Origin: Neelides folsomi
Taxonomy: Eukaryota > Arthropoda > Collembola > Neelipleona > Neelidae
DNA length: 64,000 bases
Direction of reading: 5' to 3'
Assembly (NCBI GenBank): GCA_034687125.1
Contig: JAQGBZ010000003.1
Coordinates: 372,001-436,000 of the forward strand
Shown here: positions 24,601-36,252 of the stretch, piece by piece
How the letters are laid out: every line of letters starts with the position of its first letter
Numbering within the stretch: the first letter of the stretch is position 1
Notes under the pieces: generated by a model
The model's input: the letters and a program-made list of their open reading frames with translations, nothing else
Told to the model about the DNA's origin: nothing
Database searches by the model: none
Program-made: the position numbers and the translations under genes

Positions 24601-27600
24601 AATATTGTTAGTTAGAAGGCTTTTATTTTCTGGCTTCTCCATCCCACTTTTCATTATTTGAAGTGAGGACTATTTTTAAAAAATTCAACAATATGAATGT
24701 GTTTTGTCTCGTAAATTATTTATAAACATTATTTTATATCAAAGACTTATAACAATATTGTATAATATGTAGGCATTTGAGATATTTTTCATTATTTAAA
24801 TTAAAATTAATATTAAACATAAAGCCTCCAATTACATTCATTTTTTAATTCAATTCGAAATTAAGCGAAGAAGAATTCTTAAAGAATGCTATAAAAGAAA
24901 TACGTAGTAATCCTCACCATTGCATTATAATATAAAGTATTATACTAAATGAGAGGTATGTCCTAAGGACTTTTGAAATACATATATGATCTCTTAGATA
25001 GCGTTTGTATTTGATTTAATATTTGAATAATATTCTCATTAAAGGATAGTGTGAGTATATTGGATACATAATTTTTGAGCCTTATATTATTATTTCGCTG
25101 AGAGGTTTTGGATACAGCTGCGATAGCTTGTGAGCTTTCTCAGGACATTGATGGATCGAGGGGAAGTAAGAGGGAGATAGGAAGGAATAAGAGCACACAT
25201 CAAGTTACTGTACACAATCTCCTTTTCGGAGGTTGTTTCCTATGTGTGGTAGGCGGAGTTGGATAGAAAAAATCGTTGGAGAAATTCAGACCTTCTTTTA
25301 AGTTTGTCTTACCTAAGGAAGATCGATCTGTTTTAAGTCTTCCGTTCTTCGTGAATGAAGAAAGAAGAGAAGAAAATAAGAGAAGAGGGAAATGAAAATG
25401 GAATTGCCATCCATGGTCTCAAATTTGATCTTCTTGATCCTTCAATGTCCTCAATCTTTCGACTTCTCCTTAATTTATAACAATAACAAATGTGTTGAAG
25501 TTCAGAATACAGAGCAACACTCATGTACAGTTTTATTAAGAGTTAAAATGGAATGTAATCTCACTTGGTAAATACCCATTCTACACACATATATGGTAGA
25601 ACTACATTTGTGGGCGAGAGAAAATTCTAGGTATTTAATTAGCCATTATGTAAGATATACTTATCTTAATGTTAGTTGTCTAAAATTGCTTCTATAAATA
25701 ATATTTTTAAAAGAAAGCTCGTGCAGACATACATTTTTTCCAAATTAATATTTCTCAGTCTCGCGAGAATATACTGTAGAATATAATAGTAGAGAAAGCT
25801 AAAGCATTAATAAATATACCTCTAGTACAATTCCTTTAACTGATTTTGAAGTATGCCTTTGTTCCAGGTAAAAATGTTACATAGGTACACTACAATAAGT
25901 TGCATCTTCAAATATACAATATATAATATTATAAAATATATTCACAGTATAGAATCCTTGGCGCAACCTTTTTATATTTTGTGTTGTTGTATAACAATAA
26001 ATAATAATAATATTTGAAGAGAATTCTTGAGTTTCAGAAATTCCCTTCTTGGGTGTGGCAAAAGGCAACATGCTTTTTCTATTATTGCCTTTTTATTTTA
26101 CGTTCTCATAATAATTTTATATTTTATGAGACGTTATGTTCAAGGATCTCTTTCAAACTTACTTTTTTGTTATTTTGACTAAAAAATCATTGATTAGATT
26201 GAAGTAAACATACTAATCCCATTTGAAATCCCCTATTGTAACAACCTGTCTAGCTGAAAAAGATACGTGATTTATTATTTAAGAGGATACACGTTCAACT
26301 TCACATTAGTAAAGACAAGCTTTTAGAAATTTGCATTAGACCAAGTCTAATTTGAATGATAAATCAAAATTTGCATATTTCAGCAGTTTCACTTTTGCTA
26401 AATAAATCCCATTTAGAAATTTGGAATGACATTTTTGACGGGGACTTAATTTGAAAGAAATATAAAGTCAGAAGCTAATATAAACTTATTGCTTCTCATC
26501 AAAGATGTAAAAATGGATCTGTCTTCGCCCATCTCAATTTAACGATTATCTGCCTCATATTTCCACACCCGCATATTGTTTTCTTTTCCCTATTTATTTA
26601 ACGATCTTTGGAATAGTGTATAAACTTACAGCTAAATCAATATCAAGACCCATCATAAATTACAGAACCGCTAATGGCGTTTGTGCATACTAGAATAGAA
26701 GGCTGGGTCAGAAAATGTAATACATGAAGACATGAACAAAGAACTTCATATTATATTTAATGCGGATATTAAATTTTAGGGAAAACTTTATTATTCGTTG
26801 TCTATTTTGCTATGTGCGGTATGTAAATGAAACGGTAGCGGTTAAGAGACTTTCCGGTGCCGAAGAAGATTTGGCAGATGGAAGCGAGTAAAGTTGACTT
26901 TGACTTGACTGCTGACAGGAAGTTCGAGGTCGACTTTTTTCTCTTGGGAAATTATGGTCCTTTCAATTTAATATGCAAGAAGGAATGGATCTATAAAATA
27001 GGCTTAATGTCGTGAGTAGGAAACCTTGAAATCAATTCCAAATTCTAAATCTAAATTCGACTCAAGTACTTTCAAATTACCCTAAGTATTTTTTATATAA
27101 ATATTATTTAGGCAAACTTCCATAAAGTTTCGATTAAATGCGCGTTTTAATAACGATTCCAATTTAAGTGAATTTATATTCATTTAATTTATATTGCTTA
27201 TATTCCGCTGTAAATCCTAAAACCCACATGTTTGAACGTGATTCAGCTCACTCAGCATCATGAATTTATTAAATAGAGGTGAATGGTAAAATGGGCTATT
27301 CATTCCCCAGACTGTTAAAATTATATAGTATTATGAAATTATGAGCTTTCAACAAACAAAATAAAATATAAGAGTTACACTTTATTTTGCTAATTAGATA
27401 AATTAGCCCTAATATGTAAATTGTACTGCAATGAATCATCTTTCATCTTGGAAAGGAACAGGGTTATTCTAGCTAATTGTAAGTAGAAAACAAAAGGGTG
27501 ATAGGTTAAAAAAGGTATATTCTTATCTCAATGTTTATTTATCTCCCAATGCCTTATAATTATGATGCACCACCCTATTAATTTAATTAAGAATATAAAC

Positions 27601-28390
27601 ATAAGAGTTAATTAATATCAATAAAGCTTCATGCTTAAGAAAATTAGACATGAAAGGTTGGGGTCTTTTGGAAAGTAATTTTAGTAATTGGAAGTGAATT
27701 TGTTTTTAATGAGCTTATGCCATATAATACAAAACACAATACTCAAATATAATATTAAATACAATTTATGTTAAAATTGTATCTATTTTATTATTTACTA
27801 TACTATACTTGCATAGGTACCATATGTGTGTGTAATAAAATTGGACATGAATCCATAGGATGGCAGTTTAGGGATAATAAATGAAAGACGAAATTAATAA
27901 CGATTGACCTTGTCGAAATCCATACATCTCAAAATGAAGCAAGTTTACATGTACATGTAAGTACGTATGTAAAATCGTTCTCAACCGTGGTTGAGCAAAA
28001 TACGCAATCAAAATTCTAGAGTATAAAATAAATGTTGCCATTATACATTTTCTAAATGCTCAAGCGAACAGAAATAAGTACCATATAAGATATCTAAAGT
28101 GCGTTGGATTATTATTAATCATTATTATCAAGCACTATTTTAATTAATTTAAGAATTGCAAAGTGTTTATTTATTGCTTCATTTTAAAAAATAAAGCAAC
28201 TTTTGACGCACTCACATAACATAAATATGTATTGTACAAGTGCCTAAATACTTGAATAGACACAATGAAATCAAGTATATTTTGCATTACTACTTGATAA
28301 AATCAAAGAACGGTTTAAAGTTGATAAATGGAAGTTAAAATGTGTGAACATTTAAAAAATAAAGTCCAGATTGATTTTAGTGAAGGTTGA

Positions 28391-28732
28391 GTGGCAGATA
28401 ATTGTCATATTGAATTGACGGAAATTGTAGTTGTGTGTGATCTTGAATACACAAAGGCATCCGAATCTGGCCCCGACAGTGAAAAGATTGAAAGGAAAAG
28501 GTTTGGTTGGGCAAAGAAAGTTTTCCATATCTTCACTTTGCGAATCTTTCTCCCTCTCGAATCGTTCTTTTCGCAACTCTGCCATCGACTTTCTCCAAAT
28601 GCTTTCCTTCGTTCCCTAATGGTGGAGCTCAGATATGGAATGAAGGGAAAACTCTTGGTTCTATTACATTGCAAAATTCTACCAGAGGCAGAGAGAGCGG
28701 AGAAACGAAATGCTTTGGATGCTGCTTGTTAA
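28391..28732 (+). other. GC-richer island open in several frames, not called as a gene
   Basis: One + frame stays open for 113 codons (GTG, no ATG at its head), while other + frames and the minus strand are also open over the same bases. Translations have no recognisable domain and no clear donor in the phase used by the PDE4 exons. It is better read as a compositional island, perhaps regulatory. Confidence 0.25.
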
Positions 28733-29500
28733 AAGCAAGGTTAACGTTTACCGACTCGTATTTCACAATATGCTTTATGTAAAATATTACAATTAACTTT
28801 TTTAATATTCTCATCAACATTAATTATTCTTTATAATGGAGGATTGTAAATATAATGGAGATTTTATCAATAACTTATAAAAAGGTCACTTGAGATTCAA
28901 ATCAAAAAATTGCTTTCACATTGACATTTATAAGAGTAAAATCAATAGGAGAGATTTTCTCTCTTCCCCCTTTCTTTCTGAAAAGAGCAATTTTATACGT
29001 AAATGGAAAAAATGTAATATTCTCGCATGGCTGCTTACTTACCTACTCAAACTTACGCAACGTGAACCGTGAGGATGATCCCTCCAATCGCTTCATACCA
29101 TTATATAATTCCCTGCTTAGCTATCAACTTTTTATTCATTTCAAATTGAGAAATTTATACAATTGGGGATATTGGAATTTAAAATATCGTTACATTTGAA
29201 ATTGGACATTTATGTTAGGTTCAAAACCGTTTAAAGAATTTTTTAATCATATTTTTAAACAAGATTCACTGATACAAATGTTCATGCTTTTTGTTTGAGA
29301 TAAATTTATCATTGAATTTCACCACTAATAAGATGCTCATTTTATTCTTATTACCTTGAAATGGATTCTGTAGGCCGTGCGAGATGCGACATTGTAAGAG
29401 AAAATGGGATGGCATTATAAAGATAGGTAAAGGGAATTTGCATGTCTTTGTTTGTTATCATTTAGTTAGGAGGTTGGATGTTAAGGGTTGCAGGGTCTGT

Positions 29501-29508
29501 TGACGTCA
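29501..29508. promoter_or_regulatory. Perfect cAMP response element octamer (TGACGTCA)
   Basis: This is the second full CRE palindrome, embedded in a GC-richer G-rich stretch (29460-29540) with an ATTTGCAT octamer some 70 bases upstream. Such sites are known in mammalian PDE4B/PDE4D intronic promoters; the link here is inferred from motif and location only. Confidence 0.33.
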
Positions 29509-32500
29509 GAGAGTGATAGGAGGTGGGACTCAAGTGGCTCTCGAGCATTTTTACAAGCTTATCATCTCCCGGGTATTCCAAGTCTTTTCTATTTCGTTTT
29601 TCATTTTTCTCTCTCACTTGCCGCTACTTTCGATCGAAAATTCTGCCACATTTTAAATTAGAATTCTGGGTAGTGGAGAGCGTTGAAGAGAATGTTGAAA
29701 ACTCTGACGCCTCTTACGTCCATTCACACCGTATAAAATGAATTGCCAAAACGGAAATTTATGGTTGTTTAACCCAACTTCATGCCCTGATTCCCTATAC
29801 GCAATCCTTCCGAAATCCTTTTCCATTCCTCAAAAGGACCTTGGACATTTTTGATCATTTTATTCTATAAATTTTAAAGTCAATGATTTTTATTTATGAA
29901 TCAATGTTCAAATTAATGGGCTTTTTAGAAGAAAAATAAATCTGAGTTTTGACCGTGAGAACTATTTTAAATGCTAAGACCCTCAAGTAAATTTGCTTTA
30001 GAGCTAAAAGTAATGGCCAAAGATGAAAAACAACAATTTTCTTTGGATTCAATTTGAGGTTGAGATGGAACAAAGAACGTCTTGAAGAGTTGAACTTAAA
30101 TTCCCGAGTGAGGAGAAGCTTATCGGGACCATACGCTGAGTATTTGGCAAATGGGGCTTTGGTAAATAGTACCTACTAGAAAGTAAATAATAAAAGAAAG
30201 AAGAAAAGCAATTTAAAACTTTGTCTTTCCCATTTTGGAAAAGTGAGATAAAAAGGGAAAGTTATTTAATTCTCTTCAAACTCGTTATTCCATATTACAT
30301 TATTTGCAATTGATATAAAGGATCATTTTAGATTTTTCACAAGTCGAGCAAGGTTATGCCATAATTTAGAATTTTAAATTTTTATAAAAGTCATTGATTT
30401 GGGATTCAATGTTGAATATATTATGGTAGAGAACTTTAAGACTCCCATTTGGTTTTGATCTTTGATATAAATAAAAAATATTAAATCACGTCCGCTTAAA
30501 AAGTGATTCTTCCCAGGAGCTCCCCTCGACTTTTTAATTTTTCTTTTGTGAGAATTGAAAAGACGTTAGGTCGAATGGGAGAGAATTTTAGGATTTAGAA
30601 AATCGATAAGCTTTCTTTCACTTTCAAAGCAAAGGGGTGAGTGTGAGTTGAAGTAAAGTGCGATTCATCACGCCGGGAGAATCATCAAAGGAATGCGAAT
30701 ATTTTTGGGTTGATGCCAAAACCAGAGGAAACAGTTCCTATTCATCGATGTTACACAGCTTCCACCTTAAAGTACTTACATAGCTACTTACTCCATTTTA
30801 CCATAAACCTTTCATATCCAACCGCATAACCAATTCTATGATAATACAATTTGAGATCCCGTGGGTTTAACGATAAAGATTATTTGTTTAGGTGAGAAAA
30901 TGTTTGCCTTGACTGATTGCAATTATCTGACACTTAAAACTCTTGTTGAGATTCCTATTATAAACCTCTTAAATGATAAAGGGTTTTCTGACGAACGTTT
31001 TATAAGTCACGTTAAGTGAGTTTAATTAATTAAATTAAACATTTGCTTAATCTTGATAAACACATTTTTATTTGACCCATTTATTTTATTGTTTTATTTA
31101 GGGATCAAAGTTTTCCAAGCGTTCATTTCCAGAAATCAATTAACATTTCTTGCTTAATGCTTTCTCGGAAAAATGTGAGAAATGATAATTGTAGCAATTT
31201 GTATTGTTTGTTAGAAAATTGAAGGATGAGAGGAAGACGGGGAATCAATCAATAAGATGAAAAAGTATATCATTAATGTTGAAGGGCTTTAGAAAGTTTC
31301 GTATCCTTCGATGAAGACGAGGAAGGCAATTTCCTATATCTTGGCAAGATAGTTATAATGTAGGATTTTTTATATTTTTAGTCCCGCATAGAAGGAATCT
31401 TTCAGAATGATTAATTATATGAGAAAATGCTACCGCAAGATGATTCTCCCTCGTCAAACTTTTACATCTCTTCTGTTTTCTATGGGACAAATTTTCTTTG
31501 CTTCCGCTATGACCTCCGCATCTTCTCGTCAAACTTTCAATTTTTCAATTTCTTTCACATTCCCGTTAGTTTAAGGATATTAAAACCTTAATATCTGTAT
31601 TTAATAATGGATAATATTTTTAATATGAATATTCTTTTAGATACTTTAATACCTATAAAAATGGAATTGAACTATGTATAATTAAAATAATGTATTTTTA
31701 GAAATCAGCTATTAAAACTGCTGAATATTACAAACATCTTAAAACAATATTTAGTTTCTTCATGAATCTGGGCCAATTAAAAAGAATTCGGGGATTGTTC
31801 AGCATGATTTTTTAATATTGAATGACTTTGGAATTTATAGAATCTCTCATGATTTAAAATGATTCCTTTATTGAATTTAATATTTTTTCGACCATTAGCA
31901 TGCGAATTCGTTTAAAATCTTTTATGTTAGGTAATTAAAATATATGGTCACAAAAAACGATAATATAAAGAGTATTGTTTTAAATTAATTATAATTGCAA
32001 TTGAGGGTTTTCAGCATGCAGTTTTAATATTAAAATGAATGAAGTCAATTTGAAGTTTATTTTATGGTAGTAGGTAATTGAATATTTATCATAATTCTTA
32101 TAAGCATAATTTAATTGGTAATATTTGTTTTAAGTTAACGTATCTGTATATCTAAAAAGGAAGGTCATCTATCTACAGATGCATTGTACAAGATGGCAAT
32201 ATTGAATAAGATTCTCAATTGGAGAGTCACGTAGAAAAAGTTGAGAGATGAAATGGCATGAATACAAAAGGATCTTCTATTCATTCCACTCCTTGTGCAG
32301 ACGTATCCTAACGAGCGTAAATATGCACGGAGTTTTTGAGTGAAACTTGAGCCTAAAGGGAATGTAAAAGAACAATAGTTGTTATTGTATTATTATTATA
32401 CAATTTATACAATTTCATTCTCTTATATTTTCTATGTATGTAATTCATAGAACTACGCTTCCTTTTGTTAACCTATTCGCAAAAAATGAAAAAGCTGCCT

Positions 32501-35041
32501 GTACTATGAGCAATATTCATCTTCTATAAATATTTTTAATAGGAGTAATAGAGGAGAATAGTAGTAAGGAAGAATGTGTTTTCTGCGCGATGAAGGCAAG
32601 AGTCCTCCATTCTCTAATATTCTCACTGTCGTGTGCCAATTTTTGCGCCTTGCTATTTTATTTTCTTGACTCCTTTCCTAAACTCGATTGTTTTTGCCAA
32701 ATGGGCCAAAAATAATTCGGTGACCCTATCTTGTAAATATGTAATTCTCAATGGCAATTACACAAAAATTCATTTCCCTGCATTTGTTTATGTCTATTGC
32801 CAGCGGATGATAATAAGCATAAAGCATCCAATTCTTGTATACCAACACATTGCAAAATGATCAAATATCTCTGCATTCTGCAAATTTTTTACCGTTCTTT
32901 TAAAATTTTTTCAATAACTTGCATTTTTATAATAGTTTACATACATTCATAAATTACTTCCAAGTAATTTGAATAGAAAAGTGAATGTCTGTTCGTGGAA
33001 AGTGTTTATTTAAAAATGTTTACTTTTAAAATATTAAAAACACCTAGGTATGCTATATTCGCATATGGTGCATACAATAACATGCATGACAGCATGCTGT
33101 TTAAATAATGTTCTGCTATTTAACTATTTAATCAATTTACATTTTTTCTTTAATTGAACTAATTATTATTCAGTTTTTTAATAATAAAAAATTGAGAATA
33201 AATTAAAAATTAGAGATAATTAACGACTTTTTAACTTTAAGTTATCTTGTTAAAAATTAGGAAAATACTCCATGAATAATAATTAGGATACTTAAAACTA
33301 CGAACTAAATGAAGCTCTGTCTTATGGTTTTTATGGAAGTTTAAGTAATTGGAAGGGAAGTCGTTTTCTTAATTGGTGAGCAAATATTTTTTTCCTATAA
33401 TTAAAAGAGTTAACGATTGACACTTTAATTAGGTTAGAAATAATTCTTTAAGAAGGCGAACGAGTTTCTTGATGAGACTTTTTTCTTAATTTAATATCCA
33501 CTATACTCTTGTTATAATTAGATTATAAGATTGAAGCTTATTAGGTACCTACTTTGATATATTAGTATTTGCATGTACGTACATACTTATACCTTCAGAT
33601 AATTATGTTTGTATATTAGAATAATTAAGCATTTAAGTATGGGATACTATTTATTTAGCAGCATCTTCCATTTAATGTATGTTAGACAATCAAATATATC
33701 AAAATCATTGCGTAAAAGTACATAAAAAGGTAGGCACGATTAAATTTTGATAAGTATTGCCGACATATTATAGATCCCATACATGTGTATGGAGATACTA
33801 GTTAGTAGATATACATTAGGTATATTCAAATAAATGACAATACGATTTTATGACATCATATACTTAGTATTTATGTATACTAGTACTTAGTATTTAAATA
33901 TAACATTATAGAGTCTTGTGCTAATTATGTTGTCATTCTTTAATTATTAGCATTAATTGTACACGTAATATAATATAAGATACCTAGGTACAATATACAA
34001 ATTAGTTATTTGTTCATTGTAGGATTATGAGGAATAATACATTGTTACTATATTAAAATTTCATCATTTTCGCGACTTAAATGGAAGCTAAGATTTAAAT
34101 ATTCGTGATGTTGGGCTTATTTCATTTAAGCTTTAATGGACTCTTGAATTGATTCGCGATAACAATTAGCACGTTTCTGTTGTCACACTCTCGCAATTTG
34201 CAAGAGATTTGTTGTTTGAGTGCAAAAAAGGAAATAAAAGTAAATTATAATTTATTAGTATGGGTGCGAAGTGAGGAGATGAGGTTGAATAATAGCAGGC
34301 ATAAATTACAATTAAGGGTTCAGGATCCCCTGGAGGGAGTCTCAACGAAATCAATTTAATTGGCGACTTGAGTTATTTAATGTCTTTATATAAGAGAGAC
34401 TTTTGCTTATCCTTAATTTACTTTTTTTCTTTCCTTTATTTAAATATATTCACAATATTCTTGTGTGTATCTTCGAGGCATTTATTTATTCGCTAGGAGT
34501 GTATTGTAGAAGAGTGAGATTAATAATAAGGTATAAGTTACATAAGTATTTGTTTAAATATGCTTTTATTTTACACTAATACCTAAATATTACAATTATT
34601 CATTCAGATCGAGTTTTAGTTCGTTTGTGAATATGAAATTCATCAAATGTTCTCATTTTTAAAAAATTAAAAAACAAGAAATGCTCATATTATGTTTACC
34701 ACATACTATGGTAGAGCTAAAGTACGCATACATTTTACACAATGAATGGATAGAGATAGATTTTTATTATATAAAATGAATCTCGTCTCTAGCGAATGGT
34801 TATTCAATAACTTTATAGATATGGTCCTTAGTATTCAGGATGCATAATAATGGAATCAGGATGAACCGCTTTAGAATTAGCATCATCCGAGTTTTGAGAT
34901 TTCGCGAGGCCCAAAAAGTGAGAAGTTCTTTGAGTTCAATTTCGCCATAGCACTGCAATTTCTACATTTGAATCCGTTGTTGAGGTCTTGCGAGATGAAG
35001 AGTCTTGATATGGAAAAAGTAACTGCCTTTGTGATCCGGTC

Positions 35042-35520
35042 TCATTCGAAGGAATAGGGAAATACATTCGCAATAATAATTCTATTTAATGGTTTGATCG
35101 AGGATCCTCCTTCCGCATTATATTTTTCTCTTTTCGCATTTTCTCCCTTTGTAATGGAGAGAATGAAAAATGGAAATGGGAAGGGAACAGAAGACTTCTG
35201 AGGGCCCGGCACTTCTCTTCTATTCACTGTGTGAGGAATCTTGAATTGAGTTAGCCGCATGTACCGCAAAGCATAATAATTTGAAGTGAAGAAGTTAGTT
35301 GAATTGTGGATGTGCTGAATGTACGGACGTTGTAGTACTACGGCGAAGAGCATTCTAAAGAGTGTATAAGGAATAGGAATCGGAGGCACATCGCACACAC
35401 ACACATTCACCAACTGACTCCCATTCCCATAAGAGCAAGGAAGGAGTCTTCAGTGTGGATTTGGTTGTGGCTTCGAGAGGATCGCCCTCGAGGACGGTCC
35501 TCCCTCCCTTTCAATTCTTA
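35042..35520. promoter_or_regulatory. GC-richer island about 0.5-1 kb upstream of PDE4 exon B; possible promoter
   Basis: Raised G+C (for example GGATCGCCCTCGAGGACGG near 35480) lies upstream of the exon with ATG 36032. The minus strand is open for 123 codons (35042-35413), but the frame begins at TTG with no ATG until well inside and shows no domain, so I do not call a gene. A promoter region for N-terminus B is a reasonable alternative. No TATA box is assigned. Confidence 0.25.
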
Positions 35521-35988
35521 TTAACCCCGCCAACGACACTCATTTCAAAAAAGAGGAAACAAATAAACAACCACACTAATCGCAATTTGTTAGGAATTGT
35601 TAGTCCTTCTGTTTTGTGATATCATATCAAAAATCCTTAAAAGACAAAAAATACATTATTTTTATTCAACAAACTGGAAAGATATTGGGAAAATTTATTA
35701 AATTGTGCTAAAATGATCAAATCAAGTAATATAACTACAAATACTTCAAAGTCTTTGAATTAAATTGATTTCAATTATCCATTAAAAGAAAATTATTTGA
35801 CATTCTGTTAATTGGAATTTCTCAATAATTGGGATAAGTTTTATGAAAATTAAATACAGCTTTGAAGGAACTAAGAATTCAATTGGCAAAGTTTGTGAGT
35901 GAGTTTTGAGAATATTGAGAAATGGATTGAAAAGGATGAGGGATTGGAAGTGAGATCTTGGATTGACAGCTGTGTTGTAAAGAAACGG

Positions 35989-36105
35989 ATGAAGAGCAAA
36001 GGACCTCCGAGTCCTTCGCCTTCTCACAATTATGTCACACGAGAAGAGAGCGATCCCCGAGCTGCGAGTTGTAAACGAGTCGAACGACGACGAGGACGAG
36101 GATAG
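35989..36105 (+). CDS. Overlapping uORF (38 codons) upstream of PDE4 exon B start
   Basis: An ATG at 35989 opens a frame reading MKSKGPPSPSPSHNY and on to a TAG ending at 36105. It starts 43 bases before the main ATG at 36032 and runs through it out of frame. If transcription begins upstream of 35989, ribosomes starting here would bypass the main start, so this would lower translation of N-terminus B. Two tiny uORFs (two and five codons) lie further upstream. Whether they are in the mRNA depends on the unmapped start site. Confidence 0.35.
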   Translation: MKSKGPPSPSPSHNYVTREESDPRAASCKRVERRRGRG

Positions 36106-36252
36106 GGACAACGATGACACTGACACGGAACAAGAGTCTGGAGCTACAGATGCCCCAAGTGGGTCGTCAAGTGGGAAATCCCGACCTTTCAAGGCTCCAC
36201 TCCTCTCTGTCCCGGCTGGGACAACGAGAAGGAGACACTCTTGGGTCTATGG
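36032..36252 (+). CDS. dnc: PDE4/dunce alternative first coding exon B (RRHSW type)
   Basis: Proposed N-terminal exon of PDE4, with 73 complete codons plus GG of a split Gly codon. Residues 15-35 form a very acidic segment (many Asp/Glu), residues 42-50 are Ser/Gly-rich, and the end reads RRRHSWVYG. In human PDE4D3 the unique N-terminus is short and ends RRHSWIC directly before the shared FDVDNG. The Ser in RRHSW is its known PKA site (Ser13), so motif and exon-end position both match; here it is Ser70. The donor TGG|GTATGT (GT at 36253-36254) is good and leaves two bases, as in exons A, C and D. In-frame TGA and TAA codons upstream show 36032 is the first usable ATG in frame. The acidic extension before RRHSW is longer than the vertebrate form. 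UCR1 and catalytic exons must lie downstream of the window. Confidence 0.78.

Larger units (their letters stand above)
12949..35988. other. Very long intron-like stretch (about 23 kb), no convincing coding exon
   Basis: Between N-termini A and B I find no frame with clear coding character. The background is AT-rich. GC-richer islands occur near 16860-17180, 20030-20460, 28390-28730, 29360-29540 and 35040-35520. Several are open in more than one frame or on both strands, which points to composition rather than protein. Also here are a SINE-like remnant (13500-13655) and two perfect TGACGTCA octamers (18665 and 29501). If A and B are alternative first exons of one gene, all this is intron in the A transcript and upstream DNA for the B promoter. 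Confidence 0.55.

Noticed and set aside
28391-28732. 113-codon + frame
   Set aside because: GTG at its head, other frames and the other strand open over the same bases, no domain.
35042-35413. 123-codon minus-strand open frame
   Set aside because: Begins at TTG, no domain, Pro/Phe-rich translation of a compositional island; better read as upstream regulatory DNA.
35782-36192. 136-codon minus-strand frame with a Ser-rich segment
   Set aside because: It is the reverse shadow of exon B and its leader; the Ser-rich run is the complement of GAC/GAG-rich acidic codons.
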